A stretch of DNA of 64,000 nucleotides from Lepidodermella squamata. Taxonomy: Eukaryota; Gastrotricha. Made by a program: the position numbers and the translations under genes. The number at the start of each line of letters is the position of its first letter. Position 1 is the first letter of the stretch. The DNA lies in assembly GCA_047495785.1 (NCBI GenBank), contig JBLDXI010000003.1, forward strand, positions 4,092,001-4,156,000, in the 5' to 3' direction. Shown here one piece after another: positions 30,349-44,600 of this stretch. Under the pieces are notes generated by a model, which was given only the letters and a program-made list of their open reading frames with translations, did not search any database and had not been told where the DNA came from.

Positions 30349-32642
30349 GCGTCCATTTCGAAAACCCATGGTTGTTCAGCGCTGTTAGAAGTCTGCAGTA
30401 CTTGGCTTGAATCGCTCTCCGATGTTTTTAATTAAAAACAGAAATTTCCTCCGTAACCGCTTACAGCACTCGATATTCAACATTGCCCATCTATGTCTTC
30501 ATTTCTTATTTCTTTTTACATGGTGTCTACAGTGCCTATCCAACCTTCCACTCAGCCGCAATTAGCAAACACAATTACTTGCTACTTCAGAGGTAGATAA
30601 ATTAATTCGGATCTCTGCTGAAGAATTGAGGATTGATTAATACCCTGTTTCATCATCTTCTCAGGCCAAAATGTCTCCCGCTGAAACTGGATAACGCTTC
30701 AGTGGACGCATAATATGTTGAATAATGAACTTACTATACCTTTTCATTCTGCGAGCATAAAAGCTAGGCTTTTACTTCAACGCCTTTAATACAAAATTGG
30801 ATTATGATGATTAATATATTCAATAATTGGACCTGACCGGGAAAAACGGAAAATGGCTGGGACGCATATTTCGTATTGGTACTGTGTATGTGATAATGAA
30901 AGCTTTTTGTATCGCGAAGATTTTGGTGAAATCGCGAAAATTTTATGCAAATCAAGAATCTTCTTCATAAGACAAATATTCAAGTCCCTCACGAGACTGA
31001 TGAAACCATGTAGAGCAGCCGTCGCAAATGACCATGGTTTTTTATCTTGTTTTCCCAACACCGCGGCCAAACGATCTATTCCTCATGTAAAGAATGTTCA
31101 ATTGCAACTTCAGGCCAACTTTATAGGCTGTAATTTCATTTTAGTGGGTAGTGGGTAGCTAGCAGGTAGTTAAGTTGTAATACGCGAAATAAGGCTGGAA
31201 AGCTTGGTTTTGATTTTCGAAAGGTCATTTTTGCTCTTTGCGAAAATTTTCACGTATACAATTCACCACTACGCGAAAATTAGTGTTACCTGAAGAACGT
31301 CTTTGTCGGTAGTTCTGCAACAATTTTTCTTTTTCAAGAAATAATGTTTCGATTTCTTTGTAGGTATATAGCAGCAGCGTTGAATGCTTCTTCTTTCTCA
31401 AAAGGTGGGAAACTCCACCTGATTGACCATAGAGGTCTCCTGATGAGGGAAATAGCACCGTGCTCTAGAAATAATAACAAATCGGAAACGAAAATGCTAT
31501 AAGATTTGTTTTCAAAATATGCATCGACAGAACGTGCGAAGTTGCCAACGCATTTTCTTCCCTTGAATAGTACTATTTGTTTTATGGTTATTCCCCGAAT
31601 TGCAGCCAATCAGCAACTTTCACCAATCAATGCCTTGGGTCTTGGTTTTATCTTCTCATGCCACATGTAGGAATAAACTTTAAAAACCAATATCGCTGCA
31701 ACCATGATGACTCTTCTTTGTTCTTATTGATTCCACCTTAATCTACAAAGCGGCATGAAAATCAGTTCAAATTTTAGCCGCTCCCGTCTTTACTCATCCC
31801 TTCTATTGTGTTCCGTATTAGTGATGTTTAACTAATTTTCTAGATATTCACTGATTGATATCTAGCATTTTATGTCTAACTAATTGGAGTCGCATTACTC
31901 TGCAGCCTGATGCCTAGATGTAACTCCAATCGTCCAACGATTTCTGCTCATTGTCGAGCTCTCTGGCACATGCAAATCCGAAGTTGAGATGTTACTGCAC
32001 AGTGGCATCTAGGTGAATATTTGCTAGCTCTCAGGGCTGATTCAACCGTCAACTAGGCGGAACCGATCTCATACGAGAAAGTGAAGCTGAAAGGACTTGG
32101 CGCTGAAAAGATACACCGCAGCGATGACCGTGGAAAGCTACATTCGGGCTTCCCTCTCTAATACAAATCCCACAAAACTGACTGACATGACAAATATAAT
32201 GAAAAAAAATTGACAAGTAAAATAAAGACTCCACTTTCCATCATTCCATTATTTATTCATTTCGAAGAATACCGACAAAGTGTCGTTAGCTGAATGCAGC
32301 TTCTATCAATTGTTAATTTTGAAGCCAGATATGATACAAAAAACCAATCCACATCGAGTTGAATTGGCCGATTTCATCAAACGACAGAAATGTGAAAAAA
32401 GCGAACAAAAAGACTCAACAAGGCGTTATCAATTAATCACGTATCCTCTGCGAATAAGAAAGGTAGATTTCAATGGTACAGAAAGAGTAGAAAAGGTCAT
32501 GGAGTACAAAAATTTTGAATGAGGCGGGTAAAAGAAATATCATGTGCACGGCATTAGAGTGCTCACAACGTTAAAAAGAGTAGAAATTTAACCAGTGCCT
32601 GAGTGAGTTACATCTTAGTAAGAAAATCAAAACAAATAACAA

Positions 32643-35600
32643 TCATCGTCTCGCGAAAGCATTCGAATGAGAGGCGCTAGAGGCTGTTCGACAGTCTCGC
32701 AGTTGATTTCGCACCATTTCAAGCCGCGTGAGGTACGAATCGTCGCAAGTTATCACGTCAGCTGCATTGAAGCCGGCGTCGAAAACGCCATTCAAATTAG
32801 TCGAAAGAGTTGCAGTTTCGTAGCCATTTTGAGTGGCTATCGAATAGCCGACATCTACGACCGGCCCATGTTTACTGGAGGTAGTGTGGCTCTTAGCCGC
32901 TCGAGATGACGACTGCGAGCCAGACGGATGGTGCTCGGCTTGCAAAGGCCGCCGATTAGCCGACGATGAAAACAGCGACATCACAGAAGGGGTAGCAGTA
33001 TTTTGATTCGAAGAGTGCGGCTCGCTCTTAGTTCTAGTCGACGTCTCAGTCAACTGAGAAGCAGCGTGAGCCGTGAATTTTCTCCATTTTTTCGCCAATT
33101 TTCGCGTCCTGAAAATGAAACAGCAGTTAAAAATTGTTGAAATGCGTATTTTAAATTTCACTAACCTGTGCATGAAGACAATGGAAGCAGCCGCAGCTCG
33201 GAAAACAGCTAACGGAGCGAGTTTAGTTGATCGTTGAGCAGTGTCAGAAGTCGAACTCGACTTGGATGAGGAAGAAAGTACCGCATTAGCTCGGGAGTGC
33301 CATGATTTCGGCAACAACTGGCCCTGTTTCGAATCGCCAGTCGCAACACGCGTGTCCATCGATTTTAATTTCACTAAAATTTGCCGCTCGTTATCTCGGA
33401 AGTCGCCGATAACAAGCATAAGATAGCGTTTCTGATAGACAAGAGCCTTTCGATGACCTTCGGCCCTCACGTATTTCGCCGTGATGTCTCGAAGTTGTTG
33501 CCGGGTTGTGGCCAAAGACTTTTCACCATCGCTCTTCTCCTTTTGATTCGCGTCATTGGCAGGCGAATGGCGATTTGAAACTTGATCATTCGCAGCGGTC
33601 CGCTGCAACTGACGAATTTCGCAGCTCAACCGGTAAACGGTATCGCCTAGCTCTTTATTCTGAGCGAGAAGCGAGGTGATTTGATGCCGATTCGCTGACG
33701 GCAGTTGACCAGTTGACGGCCGGTCGAGTTCGTCATCATCGTCGAACATCGGCGGCGGCGAATAAGCGTCGGGGATGAAAGCAGCCGTACCGGATGAAGT
33801 CGTGGTAACAGGCGAGATTAGCAGGTCCAATTCATTGGCCGCCATTCTCAAACCAGATTCCAACTGACTCGCTACAGCGACTGAAACAGCTCCGCCAGAA
33901 GCTTTTTCGTCCGAATAGACACTTCCGAGTACGACCGAGTTAGAAACTGAGGCAACTATCGCGTTAGCCCGGGCAGCTGCCAGCAACATTTGGGTTCGAA
34001 TCGGAGTGATACGAGCCGTTAGTTCGGCTAAACGAGCTCTTAAAGTGGCTGTTTGTTCTATCGCGCGTTCACACGCCGCATCACGGGCGTGAAGGCGCTG
34101 TTTTAGCCGGTCGAATTCCGCATGAGTCACCCCAGCCGCCTCGAGTTCAGTCAACCGGGCCGTCAAACGCGCGACTTCACTCGTTTTCGAATCAAGCTGG
34201 TGCGATAACGCGTTCATGCGCTCTTCAGAATGTGAAGACGAAGACATTGCTCGGTCAAGGTCTCGCGTCAAAAGAGCCGATCTTTGCTCAACTGTCGCCA
34301 GTTCAGATCGCAGCCGCTCGTTTTCACTCTCGAGACGATTTAGTGACTCCTTAAATTGCCGCATAGTTGCCTCGGATTTCGATGAGAAGCGCATTTCGAG
34401 CCGACTTTGCTCCTCCCGAAGATTCTCAAGATCGGAAAGAATTCGGCAGCGTTCCAACTCAGTGTGCGTATATTTCTCCGCCATGTCCTGAGTTCGCTTT
34501 TCCTGATCGGCAATTACGCCCAACAGCCGCTGGACCTCGTTCTGAAGCCGATCGCGATCGTGGCTCGACGTTTCAACAGCGCGTTTTGTATCAATCAGCT
34601 CGTTTTGTAACCGAGTCGCTTTTTCACGATTCGAATCCGCCTCGGCTGATAGCCTAGCATAGGCTGCTTGTTGCTTCTCCAATTGTGTTGTGAAAGCCTG
34701 TTTAATACTGACCAATTTCGAGTCAAACCGATCGATTTCGGCCTGTTTTTCTCGAAGTTGAGCCTGGGCGGTGTCACAGGCTCGCCGTGTTTCTTCCAAC
34801 TCGTGGAGAGAAGTCGAGAAATGCGCGTCCGAATTGCGTCGAGCGCGTTCGATTTCGGCGTAGCTCTCATCCAACTGGCTTTTCAGCCGTTCACACTGAC
34901 TAGCAGCGTCGAATCGCTGCTGTTGCTCCTGGTCGAGTTGCGACTGTAAATGCGACAACTCGCCGGACTGATTACGTAATTTCTCATGATATTCCTCGAT
35001 TTCCTTATTCGCCTCGGCTAACACCCGCCGTTCCTTACTCAAATCGGCCTCAACCTCCCGAATCCGCTGCGACAATTTCTGGCAATCTGAAGTCAACGCC
35101 TGACGCTCGGCCGATGAGAAATCGGATGATAGCTGCGTGGTAACGTGAACCAACTGCCGAACAGCGTCAACACTGCCAGAATTCGAGTTCTTCATCTCCG
35201 CCGTGGTAGTCGTGCTAACCAGAATCGACACGACTTGGTCGATAGCCGAGTCGAGTAGTCGACTAATTTCATTGATAAAATCTCCAAACCGCTTCTGGCT
35301 ATCAGTTTCGCGGTAATCGCTCCACTTCGCCGCAATTTTCGCGACCTGGTCTTTGATCGCATCCAACGTTGATGAGACATTTGTAACTTCAGTTCCGACT
35401 GCGATCGATTTGACTGGGGCAATTTTGTGTAGCACTGCGATTAACCGATCGGCCATCAACGAGCCTTCCGCAGCCCCGCTCAACAGGAATGTGTCTGGGT
35501 CTGAAAGGCGCAGAATTTCCGAACTCAACTCCTCAAGCCGCTGTAAAATAGCAGCGAGGGGGCTGGTTGACGAACTACCCGACGGGGAAGACCCGGACGT

Positions 35601-38600
35601 GGCCGGGGTGACTAAGCCGTTATAAGCATTGCCATTCGCCGTAGAAGTTCTCGCCTGATTCGGCTGTTGAGTTTGACTGTTCAAATCTAGACCGACCCTG
35701 CGTAACAGGGCCGCGTCCAATTTGTCGGAAATTGCAAATTCCTGATTCAACTCAGCCGCGATTATCGACAGACTGCCCGGGGGAGCGATTGATTCTGTAT
35801 CCAATGCCTCTAAATCAGCATCGTTATCCATCTTAATCGAATTAATGTCATCTTTACGAAGCCCACTCCGCAGAATGGCGAGTTCGTTCTCGTAGATGAC
35901 AGCCACGTTTCGTAACCTGGCTTCCATTTCGTCATTTTGGGCAGCTAGTTTCTTCTCCAGCGTCATCAACCGAGTTTCTAAAGAGCGGCGAGTTGACTCA
36001 GCGATGTCGATTTGTTGGTTTCTCTCGCTGGTCAGGTCGTCGATAAGCGCCCGTAAATGTTCGATTTCGCGTTCCCTCTCCGCGAGTTGGTTGTCTTGAT
36101 TGTTGTTACCGGAGCCGAAAACACCGCCGTAAGAGTTGACGGTGAACGAGGGGGAGACATTGCCGTTATAGCGCGGGGTAGATTGAGCAACACTGTCGTC
36201 GTTTTCCGCCATCATATCGCGTTCGTTCAACAAATGCCGACTAGTTGTTTCGAGGGTTTGCAGTTGAATTTCACGATCAGTAAGGGCGGATTGTAAAGAT
36301 GAAATCGTCTTCTCGCGATTTTCAATATCGGTCTAGAAAAATTGATAAAACAAGAATTAAGATGAGCAGCGTTTTCTTTTGTCAATTTTAGTAAGCAGAA
36401 ATTTCGCAAGTGCTATAATTTTGCGCAAAAATACTGTTCAAAAATGAAATTTTATGGAAACACTAAAATACGTATTTGGTCTAATAGTAGCCCAGTCGCT
36501 AATATTATTTAATATTAGCCCTAATAGTAAAAGATGAGGGGTAAAGCCGGTTCGAAAACCTAAAAATGAACGCTTCATCGAAAACTAATTTCCGAATTTT
36601 TCTCAACTTTACTAAAATTTTAGTAGCCCGGGCTGCTACAGGAACAAATACGGTATTGATTTCAAAAGTTAAGATTCAAGACAAAATTTTCAGGTTAACA
36701 ACGGGGTTATGGTAAAAAAAATAATCAAGGTTGAGGGAATTTAATTGTTTATTTACCTGGAAACGGGTCAAAGCGACCGTGCAAGCGTTCTCGGCTTCCA
36801 AGAGTTTTTTCTGGCTCTCCTCGAGTTGCACCTTCAACTCGTCCATTTTCAACGCGCAATCGCGTTTCTCTTCGAGGAGAAGCTTCAACTCTGATTCTAG
36901 GGTTTGTAAACGACCGGCCTGGGCCTCCCAACGCGACCGAGTTTCGTAGAGTTCCTGCTGTAAGCGGTCGACGCCGAATGTAGTGTCGAAATTGTCGAGA
37001 TTCGAGTGAGAGCCACTTGTTGTAGCAACGCGGGCTTCTAACTTCGAAATCACTCCGCGAGCTCGAGATAGGTCGTTCTATTCAAAAACACAAAATCAAT
37101 GATGATGATGATTCATGCAGTATGGAAAACAACCAGGCGTGGTGTAACTATAGAGCGTAACGGCGCATCACTGTTTGCACGTACGCGGCGCATCGCAGAC
37201 AATAGCCCCGCCGGCTCACCTAGGCCTCACCCCGCTTGCACAACCCGCACCAGTGTGTATAATAATAATCCGCGAGATTTAGGCCGCACGCGCGCGCTTC
37301 CGTTCAAAGCAAAATTTTACGACTGGTGACAAATTAGCGCGCAATTTTATGACGCGATGCACTCACTTCAAGACGCAGCTTTTCGGCTTGTGCCGACTGA
37401 AGGCGACTCTGCAATCGGCCCGTCTCCGCGCGAAGCCGCTCCTCCGTTTCACCCAATAAGCCTTGCAATTCGATCATCCGCTGCTGGTTCGACTGCAACT
37501 GCCGTGATGACTCTTCCATTTCTTTTTGCATCTCGTCAACAGCCGCCTTAAAAATTGAAAAATAAACAAAAAATTATAATTCTCAGAAAATATTAAAGTA
37601 AAACCAGATAATTTTTAACGAACAAAACAAAATAAAACTAGAATTTTTTGGAAATATTTTCAATTCCTAACACATCTGAGAAGTGTAAAAAATTATTTAT
37701 GAATTGTTCTAAATTTTGGCAAAATTCCCCTAAAAAATTGGTTAAATTACCAATTTGTTGTTTGCCAATTCGAGAGCGCGTTGCCGTTCGCCGAGGCTTT
37801 GCTGCAGGCCCATGATCGTTTTTTGGTATTCATCCTGTTCAGCCTCACGCTCCGCATTTTGCTCATCCAAAAATTTCCGCAACGACTTGAGCGAAGCGTC
37901 TTTTGTCGCTAAATGCTGCGCCGAATCGCTCAACCGTTGCTCGTAATCGATGCGCATACGATCGCTCATAGCTATCAGCTCGTCGACCCGTTGCTGCGTA
38001 GACACCAACTGCCGTTGGTACTCATCGATAGCCCGAGTGGCGGCCGCGTCCATTTCCGCGACTTTTTCAGACCACCGAGCTTCGCATTCAGCCACTTGGT
38101 TGCTTTCAGAATCGCACTGCATCGAGGTGTCGTGGAGACTTTCCAGTTTTTTCTGCTCAGCTTCGATGAAAGAACTGCGTTCCCGCATCAACTCAACCTG
38201 GCGCTCGAGAGAATCTCGCAACTCCGCATCCATTTTCTCAATCGCATCCATCAGTTCGAGACTACCAGCGCGAAGATTAGCCAATTCCTCATCCTTAATC
38301 CGAATTTCCTGATTCTTCTGCAGTAAAATCGCCTCGGTGTTTTTCATCGATTTAAGTTGACTAGCTAGTTGAGCGTCACGTTCTTGCACCGCTCTTTCAG
38401 CCCGGCTAACGAAGTTCTGGTCAATTTCGACCTGCATCAAAGCCGCGTCGACTAGATCGAGGAGACTCTCGAACCGCTCGACCAGCCACATTTGCACCTC
38501 CTGAAACGGCCTAGCGATGTCTTCGCCATCAGTGCCAGCACCGATCGAGGGCAAAGCGGCGGCTCGAACAAGCGCCAACGCCTCAATTAGTCCTTCACTT

Positions 38601-41600
38601 GCAGGTCTTGAAACGAGTTGGTCAGTTTTCTCGCTGATCAACACTTGTACATGCTCAACGAGGCAGGCTAATAGGCGGAAAACACCCAAGGATTGCCCGC
38701 TGGTCACCACCAGCTCATTCGCAGCCAACTTAGCGGCTTGAATAGCTTCATCTCGGGACTTTGTAACATCCTCCAGCGTTTTCCGTAGACCCTCGAGCGA
38801 AGTTTCAAGATATTGCGTTTGGCCGCGCCATTTCTCAACTTCTTGCCTCAACTCTGATTCAACAGCATCGCGAAGATCGAAAATTTGCTGCTGAATTCGT
38901 TCTTTTTCGCGGTTTAAACTGATTTCAGCCTCGCTTTTCGCCTTCGCCTCGGCGTTTTCGACAGCGATTTTCATTTGCTGTTCGTAATCTGAAGCCATCA
39001 ATTCGGCCATTCGTTTAGCCGTTTCTTGCACTTGTTCCAGTTCTTCGTGCACCTTCTGACATTCTTCGGTCTTGGTAGCCATTAGCGCTTCCATTTCTTC
39101 GCAACGGCGCCGCCATAACGCCTCGATTTGATCAACTTCAGCCTCATGAGCCCTATCGAACTCCATGTGCGCCTCGGCTTCTCGCTGTTTAAACTCCAAA
39201 GCTAAGTCTAAACCGAAATATTAGATTAAGTACATAAATATTAGAAAAAAAATTGGACTCACTTCGCTCGATTTGCGCGATTTCTGCGGCCAATTTATCG
39301 CGATAGCTGTTTGTGACGGCCGAATCAATGGCGGCCGACTGTTTGGACAGTTCTTTCATTTGCAGCTCCATTTTGACGTTGAGCTGTTCGGTGAGCGTGC
39401 GGATCTCGCCTTCGTATTTGGCGGAAACGTTGGCGATTTCACTGCGCCGCTCCTCGTCGCATTTCTGCATCAGTTGCTTCAACTCGGCCGCGTGCGACTC
39501 GGCCAGGCGGTCCTGTTTTAAAAAGCGTTAAAAACAACTGCGTTTTGCTTGTTTTAAAGACGCACCTCGGTATCGCGAACAAAACTTCGCAGCGTCTCGG
39601 CCGAGTGCGCCGTGATTCGTTCGATTTCTTGCGCGAAACCGGAGCGCTCGCGGCTAAATTTGTGCTCCAATTCAAGCTAGAAACGAAAACAAAACACATT
39701 ATTATTTACTCGTGAAAAGCACTCGGAAAAGCGATTCAAAAATAACGGGCGCAAATATGGTCAGAAATCAGTTAGGGAATGGCAGGGCGGTGAAACGAAT
39801 TATTTTTAGCATCTGCACTAATTCATAAATCAATTGTAAATATTGCAGGTCCACAATGAGGTCCACCTTAAAATTTGAAGAAATCTATGCGTGACTCGAC
39901 CAACTGTTCTATTACGCAGCATCTAATTAAAGTTTAATATACGACATTTGGCGATGATTCCGGTCGAGATTGTTGCCTACAGAGCAATTGGATCATGGTA
40001 TTTTTGGGAAAATATTATGAGTGAGGATTTTGGAGGAAAACAAAAAATAAGCTTGAAAAGTTGGGTGTGCGTTGCAGCCTATAAACAAGCGTGTCAAGTG
40101 AGCCGGAGAATGCAGTTGCAAAAAACGCGCACAATAGCCACATATAAGATATTTATTCGATGATGAACAGGAGGCAGAAGCAGGAGGAGTCAAAAACTCG
40201 GGCGACGCGAGACAATAGGCGGGACAAAAAATGTGTCCAATGATGAATAATAATAATGGGGCAAGTTGTCGCTAGTGCCCGGATGGGCCGAGAGCGCTGT
40301 TGTGCCGTGTTATTACACTGTAGGGCTATAGTGGAAACGTAAACGTGGCGTGGGCGAATGTGCTACAAACGTGCGCGCCTGCAGCGCCATTTCAGGCCGC
40401 GCCACCAGCCCATATACGAGGACACACGCGCCGGAAAAATAAACATCAAAACAAAACTGCTTTCTTCCTGCTAGGGCATCAGCGAGTAGGTATAATTCGG
40501 GCGCGCCGCTCACCAGGCACCGCCTTAAAAACCGCAATAATGTGATTGCGCGCTGCCCTAATACTGTATTAACGATTGTTTCCTGGCGGCGGACAGCGAG
40601 ATGGTGGCGCGCGCGCCAGTATAGAACAAACACGTCGTCTTTTTATTGACCAGGCCGCTGCCGAAATAAAGAAACATGCCTCGCGCGGCTCATCTCGGCG
40701 CAGGTGTGATACTAACTGCCGGCAAAATGAGTATTTTATGGCTATAGGAGAATACGACACGCGACACTCCAGTAGTTTGGCCTGGTAGCGATATAATATA
40801 ATACAAACAATATCAATACAGAGATGAAGAAATAACACGCCGCCTTTAGTTATATAGGGACGTCTCGAAACAGCCCTAACTGAAGAATTAATATGCGCGA
40901 ATCGCCATTACAAGAGGCGGCAGCGCACGGCGCAGCTCAAACATCCGCGCACCGCCAAGCGCCTCCCAAGTGCCTGTTTTGCAGGTACGCGCGCGCACGT
41001 GGGCCGCCAATGAATATTTAAGGCATCCTAGCCCCACCCACCCATGATATCGCAATTCATCATCATCTAAGACGACTATAAAGAAAAAACAACACAAAAA
41101 TGGCGAATTAAACGCACCTTTTCTTCAATGTATTGATCGACGATTTGCTGCAGTTCTGCGATTCGCGACTCGGCCTTGGCTATAGCTGCCGCGTGATGTT
41201 CGCGCATTGCCGCCATTTCGGCCACTTTTGCATCGAGCCGTTGCTGGAAATCGATGAAAAAGTTGGCGCGTTTCAGCTGAGCCTCCATCTTCGAAAACAA
41301 AACAGAACAACAAGCAATTAGATGGGCGAAAACAAAATACTCAATGATAATATCAAGAATTTAGAGTGATACCCATGCTAGGTAAAATTAACGGTTTTAC
41401 TTATGCAAACAACAACAAAACAAGTAAGGGAAGGTTCAATTAATAAATTGTACATGGGAAGAGCTTCGTTGATTTCGATTTGATCGAGAATTAATGCTCA
41501 AATTTAGATCAGTAATTATTCCTCGCCAGAACCTCGGACCCAATATAATGGGAATAATCCTGCATAGCTAAGTGCACCGGGAAATTAAATTTTTAAATTT

Positions 41601-44600
41601 TCTTGGCAGTAAGAGGCATGCTTTTCGTCAGCGAATAAAAAATCCAAAATAATGTATACGACTTAATTTTTTGGCTATGCACCAAATTTCTGGCGATTCT
41701 CCAGAATTACCAAAAACCACTATTGATTATATTAAGCCGTTTCAGAGAAAATCCAAGTAGAAAAAATAAAAAATGTGTCCATAAAGAATAATAAAAGCCC
41801 ACCAAAATTAATTCTTATACAGTTTATGGAAATCTGACAAAAATGTTGTAGCGAAAATTGGAATAATGAAAAGCTTGATTTAATTCTTAAAAAAAGGAAT
41901 ACATCGCTCAAAAAGCGAACATATTTGACGATATTGCGTCATTTGAGCCCAAGTGAAAAATATTATGTAAAAATCCCATCTTAACGAAACTATTTGAATA
42001 TTACCTCCAGTTTCGACGAGACATTTTGTAGCATATTTTCGAATTCGCCACGCAAGTCTTTGTGATCAGTCTCCAATCGACGTGTAAACTCAGCTCGCTG
42101 TTCTTCAATCATCCGCGTGTACTCCCGAACTTTCACCTCCATCTCGTTGTGTTCCGTCGATAGATCATTGAGCCGAGTCCGCAAATGATCACGCTCTTCG
42201 GTAACAGCCTGCAAATTGCTTCGAGTTGTTAGTAAATCAGCGTGTATTTTCTTGAACTCGATTTCCCAGTCGGCTCGAATTTGCTTTATAGCAATGGCGT
42301 GCTCGGCCAATAGATTTTCGCGTTCTCGCATGACGTAAGCTTCACGTTCCAGCTCGTTCTGCTGTTTCAGCATCGAAATTTTCGCCTCGAATTCTTCCCG
42401 TGAGTCGTGGTGATGAGACCCGTTTTCTTTCTTCAAGCCATCTCCAATTCGCTTCAATTCGGCCTCGAAGCTGCGCTTCATCTCAGCCAGGGCGTCGCTC
42501 TGTTGAATTTGCATAGCAACACGAATCTCGTTCATTTTCTGCGTATGAATAAAATTGGCGCGTTCCAACTCGGCGGCGTGCATTTCAGCCATTTGGTCCT
42601 GAACGCGCTTAGCATCGTCGTAAAGCAGCGCCAATTCGCTAGCGAGCATTTTGTTCTGCTGTTCGAGCTCTTTCAACGGCGCGTCTTCAAAATTTGCAAA
42701 ACACGACGCATCGCAAGTCTGAACCGCTGGGCGCATAGACTTCTGCTGAGTGACCAGCTCCACAATTTTCTAGAATTTAAAAGTTAAATAAATAAGCCTC
42801 CTTAATTTTAGCGATTTTATCGATTTTTCGAATCTCTACGGATGTTAATTTCTTGTGTTTATAGGTAACTTGACTTAACCATTGTTTAATCAACAATTAC
42901 AGGAAATTAGTTATTAAATACTCTAAATAAGGTGAGAACTAAGCAATTTACCGCTTCGAGGTCTGAATTTTCAGCCATCCAAGCTTTCTCTTGAGATAGA
43001 GCCTTCTCCCTGATATCATTCAGCTGCTCCGTCAAAGTCTCAACCTGGCGGTTGATAGCTGCGGCTTCGACCGCCCAAGCCGCCTTCTGCTGGTCCATTT
43101 GCGCGGCATGGGCTTGTTGCTGCAACAACATAGCCGTTCGCAAATCGTTGTTATGCTGGCCAGCCATCATTAACAATTGATGCGTTTCGTCGAGTTGCCG
43201 CTTAGCCAACTCCAATTGACCTGATAACTGCTCGAGCTGAATATCAGCCTCGGTCCTAACGTGTTCAACTGCAACCGCAACTTGGCCTTGTGTGAATGAC
43301 TCGAGTGATTGCCGCATTTCTAATTTTGATAGCAAAAATATTCATGAAAAAAACAGGTAATTTTGCGTGTTAATTACGTTCGATCTGGGACAATAAAGAC
43401 GTGCGCTCGATTATTGCCGATTCGAGCTCTTGTGACTGAGTCTCGAGGCGCTGTCGCATACTGGTGATTATCGACTCGTGTTCAGTTATTGCATCCAATA
43501 GCTGATTCTGATTGGCGAGAGCGGTCTCTAGCTCGCGGCCAAGACGCTGTAATAAACAGACAGCAATAATAATAACAACAACAGGGCTTTAATTATCGCA
43601 ACTTGCCTCGATAGTTTCGTTGCTCTCGCGCTCGACTTGGTGGGCGTGCTCGAGCGCCCGGGCTATTTTGCCCTCGTACTTGGCTATCGACTCGGTTAAC
43701 AGGCGCTCGTGACTCGAGCGTTGCGTCTCTACCTGTGCAGCGTACATGTCTTCGATTTGTTTCCGCTGATCACGCAACTGCTCCTATTGCAATGTCATTG
43801 AAATGCGAAAAACGCGTAAATATAGAGACAAACCTCAAATGTAGCTTTTAGCTCAGCCAATTCCGCCGCGTGAGCTGCCTCTACTTCTTCTCGCAATTCA
43901 GCGATAGCTGTTTCCGTTTTCGCTGCCATTTCTTCGCGAACGACAGCCAACTCCTATATAACATAAATCACACGAAATTTACACGAGTAATAAAATTAAT
44001 TAACGAACAAAACAGAACAAAAATGTCTCACATAGTAGAAGTCTTTCTATCCGTGGCTCAAACGGAAAAGATTGACACGGGACCGCGATGCGAACTACAA
44101 ACTATCAACTATCACGCGTTCTATTTGTAAATAATAAATAAAGCGATCATGAAAACAAAATACGCAGCGCTACGAGACGGCAAACTAAAAATTACCGCGC
44201 TTACAAGATTAATTTCGTTGAGGCGACCCCACCCAGTGCTCTCGACCTTTCGGCTCAAGAAGCTTGACCACCTGAAAAATCACGTACAGCTCCCGCGAGA
44301 ATTAACAGAATTTGGTACGCGTCAAATGTGCGGCCTGCTTTTACTGTAAATAAAGGTGTTTCTCAGGCTATTATTGTTGTTATTACCCATTATAGCGAGC
44401 CGTATAAGAATAGGCGAATTAATTTTTCAAAGACGCAAGGCCTAATCAAATCTATAGCTGGACAACAATGCGCTTGACGTGCGCCGTGAATGAAAGACCC
44501 CAAGGGACTGTGGTCGAGCTGAAAAAAGAAGGCGAAACTTGCCTGTTTGTGGCTTTCGTAAATGTCGTCGAGCTCGCGCTCGTGAATGCGCTTGACGCAC

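Larger units (their letters stand above)
28953..32642. other. RFX 5' flank and pericentrin-like gene 3' flank
   Basis: This 3.7-kb stretch has no convincing coding gene. A good donor (AAAAG/GTACGTC on the minus strand) at 29968 could end a non-coding first exon of RFX, spliced to the acceptor just before its ATG. On the right, TTTATT at 32252-32257 is a possible poly(A) signal for the pericentrin-like gene, 386 nt past its stop. Frames of 77-101 codons around 30.8-31.6 kb show no domain and no consistent splicing. Confidence 0.45.

Noticed and set aside
30764-31609. Several overlapping frames of 63-101 codons
   Set aside because: Both strands are equally open, there is no domain, and no splice sites give a longer product.
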